Assembly: GCF_002312815.1 (NCBI RefSeq) | Contig: NZ_NKQJ01000015.1 | Span: 1 to 64,000 of the forward strand | Source of the DNA: Agaribacterium haliotis | Lineage (GTDB): Bacteria; Pseudomonadota; Gammaproteobacteria; Pseudomonadales; Cellvibrionaceae | Direction: 5' to 3' | Length of the DNA: 64,000 nucleotides | In this document: one piece after another, positions 6,646 through 15,848 of the stretch | Position numbering within the stretch: position 1 is the stretch's first letter | How the letters are laid out: the number at the start of each line of letters is the position of its first letter | Translations under genes and position numbers: made by a program | The notes under the pieces: model-generated | Seen by the model: the letters and a program-made list of their open reading frames with translations, nothing else | Databases searched by the model: none | Told to the model about the DNA's origin: nothing

Positions 6646-9245
6646 ACAGCCTGCCCATTTATTCGGTTATCGACGAGCTAAAACAAAAGCTCAAAACCGC
6701 CGAGCAGCTTGTGCTGGAAGCTGCGCCCGGGGCCGGTAAAACCACGGTGGTGCCACTTGAGTTGCTGCACGAAAGCTGGCTGGAACACCAGCTTATTGTC
6801 ATGCTCGAACCGAGGCGTGTAGCCGCGCGCGCCGCCGCCGAGCGCATGGCCGAAAGCCTCGGCGAGGCCTGCGGGCAAACGGTCGGCTACCGCATCCGCC
6901 AGCAGTCGCGCAGCAGCAAACAGACGCGTATTTTAGTTGTTACCGAAGGCATCTTGACTCGCTGGCTGCAGCAAGATCCCTCACTCGAGGGAGTCGGCCT
7001 GCTTATTTTTGATGAATTTCACGAGCGCAGCCTCGAAAGTGACCTGGGCCTTGCGCTGAGCTTGCAAAGCCAAAGCCTGTTTCGCGACGAGGGCCCGGCA
7101 CTTAAAATTCTATTGATGTCGGCAACCCTTGATGCCGAACGTTTAAGCGCGTTTCTCGGCGGCGCAGCAACGGTTCGCAGCGAAGGCCGCCAGTATCCTG
7201 TCGAGCTGCATTACCACAAGCGCAGCTTAGAGCGCGGCCCGGGCTTTGCCCGCAGTGTCGCACAGCACTGCCACCAAATACTGCAACATCAACGCGGCAA
7301 TATGCTGGTGTTTTTGCCCGGCCAGGCGGAAATCCGCCAAACCCAGCAGCAGTTGCAAAAATTACTCGATGAAAATCCTGTGCACTCAGAACCTGAGTTA
7401 CTGCCGCTGCACGGTTCGCTGAGTTTAAGTGAGCAGCGCCGGGCAATACTGCCGCTCGCCAATAACAAACAAAAAGTGGTGCTCGCCACCGATATTGCCG
7501 AAACCAGCCTGACCATCGACGGCATTAGCCTAGTTGTCGATTGCGGCTTGCATCGCTGCCCGCAGTTTGATGCACGCACAGGCATGAGCCGGCTGCACAC
7601 CCGGCGCATCAGCAAAGCCAGCGCCGCCCAGCGCGCCGGTCGCGCCGGCCGCCTCGGCCCCGGCCAGTGCTTGCGCCTGTGGCCCGAAGCCGAACAAGAC
7701 AGCCTTGCAGAATTCAGCGAAGCGGAAATTCGCCAGGCCGACCTTGCCAACTTTGCCCTGCAACTACTCGCCTGGGGTGTAACTAAACCCAGCGAGCTAC
7801 AACTATTAGAGCAGCCGCGCGACGGCGCCTACCAGCAGGCGCTTAGCTTGCTCAAGCAACTCGGCGCCTTAACTTTTGCTACGGCTTCAACAGCAAGTTC
7901 AGCAAGCAACTCAGAAGCAAGGTCAATCAAATTGAGCAAACGCGGCCAGCAGATGGCCAAGCTGCCCTGCCACCCGCGCTTTGCCCACATGCTGTTAAGT
8001 GCCAGCAAACACCACTGCCTGGAGCGCGCAGCACTTATTGCCGCGCTGTTAAGTGAAACTGGCAAAGCCCCAATAAGCAGCACCGATCTTCACGAGCAAC
8101 TAAGACTTGCAAGCCGGCCCGGTACTGACCATAAACAAAAAAAATGGGCCCAAAGTATAAATAAGCAACAACAGCGTTTTATTAAACTGTGCAAAGACAT
8201 ACAACAGAGCAACAAACAGGCAGCAACAGCCAGTGAAGATAGCGACGCCTGGCTGCTGGCCTTAGCTTTCCCCGACCGCATTGCCAAACAACTGAATCGC
8301 GCCCAGGCTTTATACAAGCTCAGCAACGGCCGACGCGCGCGCTTAAAAAGCGACAACAAGCTCGCCAACAGTGAATGGCTGGTCATCGCCGAGCTCGGCG
8401 GCTCGGCCGAACAGCAGCAAGATCAAATTTATTCAGCACTTGAACTCAACCCGGCCCTATTTGAAAACGAACTTGCCGAGCTAAGTACAAATAAAAAACA
8501 ACTGAGCTGGCAGCGAGAACAAGACCGTTTTGTCGCCGTGCAAAAACGCTGCATCGGTGAACTTACTATCGCCAAAAAGCCGCTCACTGACATCGACGAT
8601 GAAGAGCGCACAAGCGCGCTGCTTGAACTGCTTCGAGAACAGGGTTTAAGCTTATTAGACTGGAATAATGACTGTGTGCAGTTTTGCGCCCGCAATCAAC
8701 TTTTGTTAAAACACAGCGACTTATTGGCCCGCTTTCAATTGGCGAGCCAAGACTGGCCCAGCTTCGACGAGCAGGCCCTGCTGGGCACACTCGAGCAGTG
8801 GCTCGCCCCCGCGTTGACAAACATTAAGCGCCTGAGCGATTTAAAAAAGATCGACACGGCCAACTATTTAAAACAGCGCTTAGTGTGGCCGCAATTACAA
8901 GCATTAAACGAGCTGTGCCCAGAGAAAATTGCCGCAGCCTCGGGCCTTCAACACAGCATTGATTACAGCAAAACAACACCGGCAATGGCCTGTAAACTGC
9001 AAGAGATGTTTGGCTGTGAACGCGGGCCAAGCATTTTGAACGGTCGCCTTGAGCTTTGTTTAGAGCTGCTAAGCCCTGCGCAGCGCCCGCTGCAAGTCAC
9101 CCAGGACTTGGCGGCCTTTTGGAAAAACGGCTACGAGCAGGTAAAAAAAGAAATGAAAGGGCGCTACCCCAAGCACCCCTGGCCCGATAATCCGTTGAGC
9201 GCAGCGGCCAGCCACCTGACTAAAAAGCGGCTAAACAAACAATAA
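6642..9245 (+). CDS. hrpB: ATP-dependent DExH helicase HrpB
   Basis: 867 residues. Superfamily 2 motifs run in order: Walker A APGAGKTT (28–35), LEPRRVAARA (Ia), DEFHERS (124–130, the DEFH form of motif II typical of HrpB), MSATLD (159–163), a VFLPGQAEIR segment, ATDIAETSLT and QRAGRAGRLGPG (motif VI). The C-terminal region ends with the HrpB-specific MKGRYPKHPWPDNP element. The protein is soluble and probably RNA-acting; its physiological role in bacteria is poorly defined. It is translationally coupled to lpxH through a four-base overlap. It ends in a convergent terminator shared with the opposing gene at 9282. Confidence 0.95.
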   Translation: MNSLPIYSVIDELKQKLKTAEQLVLEAAPGAGKTTVVPLELLHESWLEHQLIVMLEPRRVAARAAAERMAESLGEACGQTVGYRIRQQSRSSKQTRILVVTEGILTRWLQQDPSLEGVGLLIFDEFHERSLESDLGLALSLQSQSLFRDEGPALKILLMSATLDAERLSAFLGGAATVRSEGRQYPVELHYHKRSLERGPGFARSVAQHCHQILQHQRGNMLVFLPGQAEIRQTQQQLQKLLDENPVHSEPELLPLHGSLSLSEQRRAILPLANNKQKVVLATDIAETSLTIDGISLVVDCGLHRCPQFDARTGMSRLHTRRISKASAAQRAGRAGRLGPGQCLRLWPEAEQDSLAEFSEAEIRQADLANFALQLLAWGVTKPSELQLLEQPRDGAYQQALSLLKQLGALTFATASTASSASNSEARSIKLSKRGQQMAKLPCHPRFAHMLLSASKHHCLERAALIAALLSETGKAPISSTDLHEQLRLASRPGTDHKQKKWAQSINKQQQRFIKLCKDIQQSNKQAATASEDSDAWLLALAFPDRIAKQLNRAQALYKLSNGRRARLKSDNKLANSEWLVIAELGGSAEQQQDQIYSALELNPALFENELAELSTNKKQLSWQREQDRFVAVQKRCIGELTIAKKPLTDIDDEERTSALLELLREQGLSLLDWNNDCVQFCARNQLLLKHSDLLARFQLASQDWPSFDEQALLGTLEQWLAPALTNIKRLSDLKKIDTANYLKQRLVWPQLQALNELCPEKIAAASGLQHSIDYSKTTPAMACKLQEMFGCERGPSILNGRLELCLELLSPAQRPLQVTQDLAAFWKNGYEQVKKEMKGRYPKHPWPDNPLSAAASHLTKKRLNKQ

Positions 9246-9250
9246 AACAG

Positions 9251-9276
9251 GCTCGCCAACACCAGGCTTGGCGAGC
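9251..9276. terminator. Bidirectional terminator between hrpB and the GT-C gene
   Basis: Perfect 9-bp stem GCTCGCCAA (9251–9259) with TTGGCGAGC (9268–9276) and an 8-nt loop between two convergent stop codons. On the minus side it is followed by CTGTTTTATT, a fair T-run; the plus side is AT-rich but lacks a T-run. Confidence 0.75.
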
Positions 9277-9281
9277 ACAAA

Positions 9282-11132
9282 TTAAATGGCAACCAGCATC
9301 AGAATAAAACTAATATTCAGCGCACTCAATACGCCAACTAAGCTTAAGGTAAGTTTTTTAACGGCCGGCCAGCGGCGGCAAATATAAGCAATGCCGCGGC
9401 CAAAAAACCAGGCAAACACAAACATATAAGGCGCGTGGTAACGAAAATCCGTATTTGAGACCGACGGGTAATCAAACACAAACTTCAGCTGTAAAAATAA
9501 GCCCACCAGCAGCATAACAACAAACAGATAATCCAGCAGGCGCTTTTTGCTGCACAAAAATACCAACCAGGCCAAAGGTACAAGCAGGCCCAACAACAAG
9601 CTTGCCTGTTGCACCAACTTTAAAAGCGGGGCCTGATTACGCCACCAGCTGTAATCAAATTCGCCAAAAAACATTGTCACGTATTGATAGCTCGGAAATG
9701 AGCGGGTAATAACACGTGTGTCCTGATTGTTAATAGCCGCCTCGGCGTGACTGAGTATGTCGCCAAAATGAAAGCTAGCCAGATAAAACAGATCAAAATT
9801 CTGTATGTGCTGGCCACCCCAAATACCGCTGTTAACAAAATGAAACGCCGAAGCAGCCGGATACCAGGCCCGAAACAAAGTCAGGCTTAAGATGCTGGCG
9901 CCAACAAGCGCAAACACCAGCAATTGTGTTTTGAGTTTGTGTACGCCACTGTAATAAAGTGAATGTAAAAGCAGCGCAATAAACAGCAGTTCAATCACCA
10001 GGGTCGAGATTTTGCACAAAAACGCAAAACTGGTGAAAATCAGCGCACGGTAAAAAAATTTACTCCAGCCGGTTTGCCACGCGGCAACAACAAAATAAGC
10101 CGCCATCGTTGCCAGCGCCAGCGTCCAGCTATCGTTGCTAATACGGGTACTGGCAAAGACCAAGGACGGCATAAAAGCATAAAAACAAAAAGCCGCATAC
10201 TGCAGCAGACGATCGGGCGTCAAACGCTTTAACAAACCAAGAAAATAATACAGCGCAACGCAATTTAACAGCATCGCCAAAGCGCTGATATAAAACAGGA
10301 TGCTCGATTTCTCCAGCCCCATGCCTTTCATCGCGGCAAAAATTGCACCGTTTAAAACGTAGTAAAACGGCTGCTGCGGATACTCCCAGCCTTTGTGCGG
10401 TAGCGGTGAAAAACCGTGATTGGCCCAAAACTCGATATATTCGATATGGCCGTGGTAATCGTGCTGAAACTGGGTTGCCCCCATCGCCGACCAGTAAACA
10501 ATGCGCAGAAGCACCGCTATCAACAGCAGCGCCCAAAGGCCGTAATCGGCCCGCCAGCGCCACTGGCTTAAGTTAAAACGCGATGCGCTAACAAAACCCC
10601 AGGCCCAGATAAACAGGTGCGCAGCTAAAAAACTCACCGGCAAAATAATTAACAACAAAGCCAGCAGCCAATCGGAAAAAAACCGGCTCTGTGCAAAAGC
10701 AAAACTTACCGGCTGTGAGGACGCTTTAAACTCGATAACCAGCTGATTGTCACCGCGCTGTAGCGGCAGCAGGTAAAGATCGCCAAGCACGGCGTCGCGG
10801 TGGCTCGTGCGTGTTTTGGGGTAGGCAAAGGCCGGGCTCAGCGCTTGGCCATTTAACAACAGCGAACGAAAGCCGGCCGAACTGATCATATTGACCTGAG
10901 CCGTGCGCTCGGATGCCGACTTAAGTTCAAGCTGCAAGCGCGGCTGCTTGCCGTAGCGCAGCACATTGTCGATAGGCAAGCTCAGTTGCTGCTGGCCGAT
11001 GCGCGCCCCGCTGATTTCGAGCTGACTGTGCTGAAAATAGAAAAGCCCGGCCAACAGCAGCACACAACACAGGGCAAACTTAACGATATCTAGGCGCTGC
11101 CAATTAAAAATAGAGCCGGCCAAAGCTTTCAT
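9282..11132 (-). CDS. Membrane GT-C glycosyltransferase-like protein (GT39/PMT_2-like)
   Basis: 616 residues from the ATG at 11130–11132, two bases after the upstream stop; a TTG four codons earlier also fits. The first membrane helix (about 17–36) is followed by a periplasmic, beta-rich segment of roughly 115 residues, then about a dozen further helices. The first loop after the second membrane block has an acidic/His motif, QHDYHGHIEYIEF, and a later loop has YPQQPFYYVLNG and RISNDSWTLALAT, patterns seen in lipid-linked-sugar-dependent GT-C enzymes such as ArnT and PMT-like proteins. It probably transfers a sugar from a polyprenyl carrier in the periplasm; donor and acceptor are unknown. 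It is coupled to the PMT gene and may act with it. Confidence 0.72.
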   Translation of the reverse strand: MKALAGSIFNWQRLDIVKFALCCVLLLAGLFYFQHSQLEISGARIGQQQLSLPIDNVLRYGKQPRLQLELKSASERTAQVNMISSAGFRSLLLNGQALSPAFAYPKTRTSHRDAVLGDLYLLPLQRGDNQLVIEFKASSQPVSFAFAQSRFFSDWLLALLLIILPVSFLAAHLFIWAWGFVSASRFNLSQWRWRADYGLWALLLIAVLLRIVYWSAMGATQFQHDYHGHIEYIEFWANHGFSPLPHKGWEYPQQPFYYVLNGAIFAAMKGMGLEKSSILFYISALAMLLNCVALYYFLGLLKRLTPDRLLQYAAFCFYAFMPSLVFASTRISNDSWTLALATMAAYFVVAAWQTGWSKFFYRALIFTSFAFLCKISTLVIELLFIALLLHSLYYSGVHKLKTQLLVFALVGASILSLTLFRAWYPAASAFHFVNSGIWGGQHIQNFDLFYLASFHFGDILSHAEAAINNQDTRVITRSFPSYQYVTMFFGEFDYSWWRNQAPLLKLVQQASLLLGLLVPLAWLVFLCSKKRLLDYLFVVMLLVGLFLQLKFVFDYPSVSNTDFRYHAPYMFVFAWFFGRGIAYICRRWPAVKKLTLSLVGVLSALNISFILMLVAI

Positions 11133-11134
11133 GT

Positions 11135-12724
11135 TTAGATCCAACTTCTAAACCACATACGCTCGTAAAAACCGTCGCTGCTAAGTGGCAGGCCGAGGAA
11201 AATAGGCAGCCAGTAAATAAAGGCCACAACAATAAACAGCAGCAGCATTAAGCCCAGGCCCCGGCTCAGCCAACCGCGATACAGCGTTAACAGCGGCCGA
11301 CCGGATAGCAGCTGAGTAAGCACCCAGGCCAGCGCCATAAATGAAAACAGCGCTGCGGGAATATAGTGGTACATAAACAAGCAGCGTGTCACAAAGGCCC
11401 ACGGCAGGAAGTTAGCGACAAAGCCGCCGATAACAATCGACTGGAAAAACAGCTGGCCTTTGATTTCACCGTGGCGCAATGCACGCTGCAAGTTGTAATC
11501 CCACAGCGGCAACATCAGCACCACACTCGCGGCGCCGAGCCAAATAATCGCCGGGTTGGCCATCAGGTGAACATCGGTAAAGATCTTCTGCCCTGCAATT
11601 TCTTCGGTTTCAAACAGATAACTCATCGGCCTGGCCATCACCGGCCAGCCGTACCAAGCCGAGCAATACGGGTGGGCATCGGCCTCGACACCGCCGCTGT
11701 GATAACCAAATATTTGCCGCTGCACTTCAATAAAACCGTAATCCGGAATCATGCTTACATGTGGAATCCACAGCAGCGAATAAATTAATGCGCCCGGCAG
11801 CAAAATAATGGGGATTAACAGCAGAGGGTTGACCGCTGCAATGGCCTTAAACCAACTGGCAGCAAGGCCGCCCAAAGGCACACCGAGGTATTTGCAGCGC
11901 AGAACCAGCACATAAGACAAAATACAGGCGCCCCAGACCACCGCACTAAAGCCCAGGCCATTCCATTTAATGCTGTAGGTCAAACCCAACATGGCCGAGC
12001 AGGCCAGTAAAAAATAGAGCTTGTTTGTTTTAGCACTGCCGGCTTTGCCGAGAAAATACAAAGCACTGAGGCCAAAGATGGCGATATAGATATTGTTTAA
12101 ACCGTAGCGCGACTCAACAATCAGCAAGCCTTCAAGCGTTAAAATCAGCGCAAACACTAACGAAGCCAAGCGGTTTGGCCAGAGCGCGTAAAGCGCGCGG
12201 GCAGCCACCGGAATTAACGCCGTTCCGGTAACGGCATTAATCCAACGCCGGGCAACCGGTGACATCTCGGTTAACTGAACCTGGGCAAAATCAACGGTTT
12301 CAGTAAATGGCATCAAGTTATACAGCCAAATACCGCCGCCAATAATGTATTTACTAAGTGGCGGGTGGGCATCAAAAAAAGTGACGTCAGCTAAATAATT
12401 AAAGCCGTACTGGGCAAAATACACCTCGTCAAAGACCAGCTGATCAAAGCGGCCGAGGCCCCAGAACCTAAGCACCGCTGCCGCCAGGGTGATAACGGCG
12501 AGCACAATCCAATAGCGGCGCCCGGCCAAGAGTTCATCCCAGCGAGCATCCCAACTGGCGCCCTCGGCAGCAAGCGAAGCACTCGCGTCAGTGCCCACAG
12601 CGGTAGTTGTAGTTGCAGACACAGCGGTAGTTGCAGATGCAGCGGCACTTGCGGGCGCAGCAGCCGAGCTCGCGGCCGTTTGTTTGTTATTATTTTTGTT
12701 CTGGCGTTTGTTTTTACGAGACAT
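11135..12724 (-). CDS. Protein O-mannosyltransferase family (PMT)
   Basis: 529 residues from the ATG at 12722–12724. About 55 N-terminal residues are low-complexity (Lys/Asn-rich, then Ala/Ser/Thr), followed by a membrane helix near 80–96 and the catalytic loop FDEVYFAQYG (Asp109-Glu110) and DAHPPLSKY (128–136). These are hallmarks of PMT-type GT39 enzymes that move mannose from polyprenyl-phosphate-mannose to Ser/Thr of exported proteins. The C-terminal four-helix PMT domain (YHYIPAALFSFMALAW) is present. It lies in an operon with the GT-C gene downstream and is divergent from a DPM1-like synthase. The sugar identity is inferred from family; Ser/Thr-rich targets are not encoded nearby. Confidence 0.87.
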   Translation of the reverse strand: MSRKNKRQNKNNNKQTAASSAAAPASAAASATTAVSATTTTAVGTDASASLAAEGASWDARWDELLAGRRYWIVLAVITLAAAVLRFWGLGRFDQLVFDEVYFAQYGFNYLADVTFFDAHPPLSKYIIGGGIWLYNLMPFTETVDFAQVQLTEMSPVARRWINAVTGTALIPVAARALYALWPNRLASLVFALILTLEGLLIVESRYGLNNIYIAIFGLSALYFLGKAGSAKTNKLYFLLACSAMLGLTYSIKWNGLGFSAVVWGACILSYVLVLRCKYLGVPLGGLAASWFKAIAAVNPLLLIPIILLPGALIYSLLWIPHVSMIPDYGFIEVQRQIFGYHSGGVEADAHPYCSAWYGWPVMARPMSYLFETEEIAGQKIFTDVHLMANPAIIWLGAASVVLMLPLWDYNLQRALRHGEIKGQLFFQSIVIGGFVANFLPWAFVTRCLFMYHYIPAALFSFMALAWVLTQLLSGRPLLTLYRGWLSRGLGLMLLLFIVVAFIYWLPIFLGLPLSSDGFYERMWFRSWI

Positions 12725-13178
12725 AAGAAATTCAGTAAACAAGCTTTGAAAAGGCCAGATACTAACACACTTGAGCCCCGGCAACAGCGCAGCCCGCCAC
12801 CTTAAAAGCCGCACAAGGCGCGGCCTACAGAGCGCTTGCCCAAACTGTGAAGGCGCGCTCACCAAGGCTGCGAACGCCGTTGGCCGCACTTACCCGACTG
12901 ATGCACAGCAAGTGCGCGTGGCACAGCAGAAGTTGCCGGGGCCTATAACGTAAAGGTTGGCACGGATCGACATAGCCCGGTAAAAGCGCTGGACTAATAC
13001 TTAACGACAAGCTAGCGTGAGCCTGTGCCGCGACGGCTGCGCGCAAGCTTAAGTGCCCGGCGCCTTGAGCCGGCTGCTAAGCCCCTTGAGCCGGCGGCTA
13101 AACCAAAGCTCCGGCGACTGTCGGACAGATAACAACCTAAGTTTTACCTTTGAAATTTCGCAGAGAAGAAAGATAACA
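12725..13178. other. Divergent intergenic region between the PMT gene and the GT2 gene
   Basis: 454 bp with no convincing gene. It must hold promoters for both directions, but no consensus pair is clear. A direct repeat is visible: CCTTGAGCCGGCTGCTAA (13063–13080) recurs as CCTTGAGCCGGCGGCTAA (13084–13101), 21 bp apart. Its role is unknown. Confidence 0.5.
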
Positions 13179-14138
13179 ATGAGCAGCCCCAGCCTTGCCA
13201 TCGTCGTGCCCTGTTATAACGAAGAGGAGGCGCTGGCATTTAGCTTTAACAAGCTCAACGACGTGCGCCAGCAGTTGCTTGACGAGCAGCTAATCAGCGA
13301 ACAGAGCAAGCTGTATTTTGTTGACGACGGCAGCAAAGATCAAACCTGGGCCAAACTAAGCAGCCTGGCAGAGCAATATCCGTTTGTATGCGCAATTAAG
13401 CTCAGCCGCAATCGCGGCCACCAAAACGCCCTGTACGCCGGGCTAATATCAACAAGCGAAGATGCCGTTGTCAGCATCGATGCGGATTTACAAGATGACC
13501 CGCAGTGCATCGTCGACATGGTCAAGCTCTACAGCCAGGGTACAGATGTTGTTTACGGTGTACGCGAAGAACGCACAAGTGACACTCGCTTTAAACGCTT
13601 TACCGCAGAATCGTATTATTCTTTGATGCGCCGCATGGGTGTCGACCTGGTCTTTAACCACGCCGATTATCGCCTGCTTTCGCGCCGAGCCCTCGAAGCA
13701 TTAAAACAATATCCCGAACGCAATCTGTTTTTGCGTGGCCTGGTGCGTGAGCTTGGTTTTTCATCCGCCACGGTTAGCTACCGCAGAGAGGAGCGCGTCG
13801 CCGGCGAAAGTAAGTACCCGCTTCGCAAGATGCTGAGTTTTGCCTGGGAAGGCATCAGCTCCTTTTCAACCGCACCGCTTCGGGCCATTACCGTGCTCGG
13901 CTTTTTTTCGAGCTTAATATCTGTGCTGGTTTTATGCTGGGTATTATTTTTGCGCATATTTACCGAGGCCACCGTACCCGGCTGGACCTCTATCCTGTTG
14001 CCGCTGCTATTTATTGGCAGTGTACAGCTGGTCAGCCTTGGCATTATTGGCGAATACCTCGCCAAGATTTTTGACGAAGTAAAAGCCAGGCCGCGCTTTC
14101 ATATAGAGAGCAGTAAAAATAACAACAACAAAAATTAA
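13179..14138 (+). CDS. Family 2 glycosyltransferase, DPM1/GtrB-like
   Basis: 319 residues from the ATG at 13179, preceded by the purine-rich AGAAGAAAGA; an upstream in-frame start has no such site. A GT-A fold opens with LAIVVPCYNEEEAL, contains the SIDADLQDDP metal-binding motif and YRREERVAGESKYPL, and ends with two membrane helices near residues 230–250 and 262–284. This is the layout of polyprenyl-phosphate mannose or glucose synthases. It would make the lipid-linked sugar on the cytoplasmic face that the neighbouring PMT and GT-C proteins consume in the periplasm, possibly with the GtrA protein at 5381. Glucose, mannose or another hexose cannot be told apart from the sequence. Confidence 0.88.
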   Translation: MSSPSLAIVVPCYNEEEALAFSFNKLNDVRQQLLDEQLISEQSKLYFVDDGSKDQTWAKLSSLAEQYPFVCAIKLSRNRGHQNALYAGLISTSEDAVVSIDADLQDDPQCIVDMVKLYSQGTDVVYGVREERTSDTRFKRFTAESYYSLMRRMGVDLVFNHADYRLLSRRALEALKQYPERNLFLRGLVRELGFSSATVSYRREERVAGESKYPLRKMLSFAWEGISSFSTAPLRAITVLGFFSSLISVLVLCWVLFLRIFTEATVPGWTSILLPLLFIGSVQLVSLGIIGEYLAKIFDEVKARPRFHIESSKNNNNKN

Positions 14139-14161
14139 GCGCGGCCCAAACTAACCGCGCT
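14130..14161 (-). terminator. Terminator at the end of the glycogen operon
   Basis: Stem AGCGCGG (14138–14144) with CCGCGCT (14155–14161). Read on the minus strand it is followed by TTAATTTTTG. It lies about 75 bp beyond the glgA stop and overlaps the stop codon of the convergent GT2 gene. Confidence 0.6.
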
Positions 14162-14233
14162 CTAGCGCTCAGCGCTCGCCAAAGGCCACAATAAAAGACA
14201 AGCGCCCCACATCGCGGCGGCCGGTAAGAGCAA

Positions 14234-15784
14234 TCAGCAATACAGCTTTTCCGCGTACTCATCCACCACCGCATCCCAGCTGAAACGCGCCGCTGTGGCA
14301 TTGGCTTTGATACTTTGATACTGCTTGCCGCGCTCTTTTACTAAATCAAAGCACTGCTCAAAGCATTTTAACATTGCCCAGGCCTGGGCACCTTCGTTGT
14401 CGCCGGTAAAACTAAAGCCGGTGACATTGTGCTCGACCGTATCTTTTAAGCCACCTACGCTGTTAACCAAACAGGGTTGGCCTTCGCGCATGGCCAGTAG
14501 CTGGCTAATACCGCAGGGTTCAAATGAGCTGGGCATCAGAAATAAATCGCCTTGCGCATAGAGCTGATCGGCAATGGCCGGGGCAAAGCCGTTGAGGAAA
14601 ATAAAATTCTCGTGCTCGGCGCTGATTTTAACGAGTTCGCGTTCAAGCTGGACATCACCGCTGCCAAGCATTAAAAATACTAACTCGCTGCCACCGTGCT
14701 CAAGCATGGCGCCAAGCGCACTGCGACCGTCGAGCATGCTCGATGTCATCAAGCGCACTTTTTGTTCGGTCACCCGGCCAACCGAAGTCATCAGGACCTT
14801 TTTCTTTTTTGAGGCCGCCCACGCTGCGATGCGTTTATCCGCCAGCCAGTGTGCGGTACGCAGTTGGCGCTCACTCGCAGCCCAATTCAAAACGCTTTGT
14901 TGCAACAACTTGACCAGCGTCGTTTTTGCAAGTGCTTTGGTAGCTTTGAAGCCGTCGTAATTACAGCCGTTTAATATGCCAAATAATTGCCCCTGCGCGG
15001 CGCGTGCGCGCAAGTCGTTTTCGAGACCTTCACCGCCATAAATACCGAGTGCGTGATCGCTGCGCTGCTGAATTTCTTCAGCGTAACTCGGCGACACCGT
15101 GTGTACTTTATCTGCAATGGCAATGCCGGCACGCATCGGGTTCATACAGTGCGGATAATTTGGGTCGGCAATGATACGCGGGTCAACAATAATTTTTGGA
15201 TACCAGCGCTCAAACGACGACTCTTCACCGCGAAACGGCCTTACGCCCTGCATCGCTAAATTGTGAATACTAAATACGGTTTGAATATGACTTAATTTAA
15301 CGTACTGCGGAGCCAGGCTCATCAAAATTAATAAAAACGCCGCGTGCCAATCGTGGGCGTGCACAATATCCGGCATCGGCAAGAAATCTTGCTTTAAGGC
15401 TTCGGCAACAACCATACAGAAAAATGCGTATTTAGTTGCATCAGTCGCAAACGGCGCACTGTCGTCATCGTGACAGTAAATTTTTTCGCCCTGGGGGCTA
15501 AAGCGCGGGTGATCGGCTATCCAGGCATCGGCACCGTCGTGTTGATAGCGATAAAACGTGACCAATTGCTGCTGGCCGGCAAATTCAACATAGATCTGAC
15601 CGGCAAATTTAGCCTCGGGCAGGCGCGCGAGCATGCCATAAGATGGAATAATACTCTGAACCTTGTAACCTTTTTGCTTTAGCGCTAGCGGTAGGTCGCG
15701 CAGGACATCGGCGACGCCGCCGACTTTGGCTCCTGGCAGAGCATCATTTTCAGCAGCGACCATCAAAATGGATTTGTTTTGCAT
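14234..15784 (-). CDS. glgA: Glycogen synthase (GT5)
   Basis: 516 residues. Transfers glucose from ADP-glucose to the non-reducing end of alpha-1,4-glucan. The donor-binding KVGG motif (20–23) replaces the common KTGG, and HAHDWHA lies at 142–148. The C-terminal Rossmann half has SVGRVTEQK and the catalytic-region SSFEPCGISQ (419–428), where most enzymes read GLTQ. It is slightly longer than E. coli GlgA. It is the last gene of the glycogen operon, 64 bp after glgC, which provides its substrate. Confidence 0.93.
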   Translation of the reverse strand: MQNKSILMVAAENDALPGAKVGGVADVLRDLPLALKQKGYKVQSIIPSYGMLARLPEAKFAGQIYVEFAGQQQLVTFYRYQHDGADAWIADHPRFSPQGEKIYCHDDDSAPFATDATKYAFFCMVVAEALKQDFLPMPDIVHAHDWHAAFLLILMSLAPQYVKLSHIQTVFSIHNLAMQGVRPFRGEESSFERWYPKIIVDPRIIADPNYPHCMNPMRAGIAIADKVHTVSPSYAEEIQQRSDHALGIYGGEGLENDLRARAAQGQLFGILNGCNYDGFKATKALAKTTLVKLLQQSVLNWAASERQLRTAHWLADKRIAAWAASKKKKVLMTSVGRVTEQKVRLMTSSMLDGRSALGAMLEHGGSELVFLMLGSGDVQLERELVKISAEHENFIFLNGFAPAIADQLYAQGDLFLMPSSFEPCGISQLLAMREGQPCLVNSVGGLKDTVEHNVTGFSFTGDNEGAQAWAMLKCFEQCFDLVKERGKQYQSIKANATAARFSWDAVVDEYAEKLYC

Positions 15785-15848
15785 CTACGTACTTCTAATA
15801 AACTTTTATAATTTTGTTTTCTATTTTCAACCAGCGATCAAAAATAAC

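Noticed and set aside
13053..13178. N-terminal extension of the GT2 protein
   Set aside because: Basic, low-complexity and without a ribosome binding site; the conserved GT-A strand starts right after the ATG at 13179, which has a good site.
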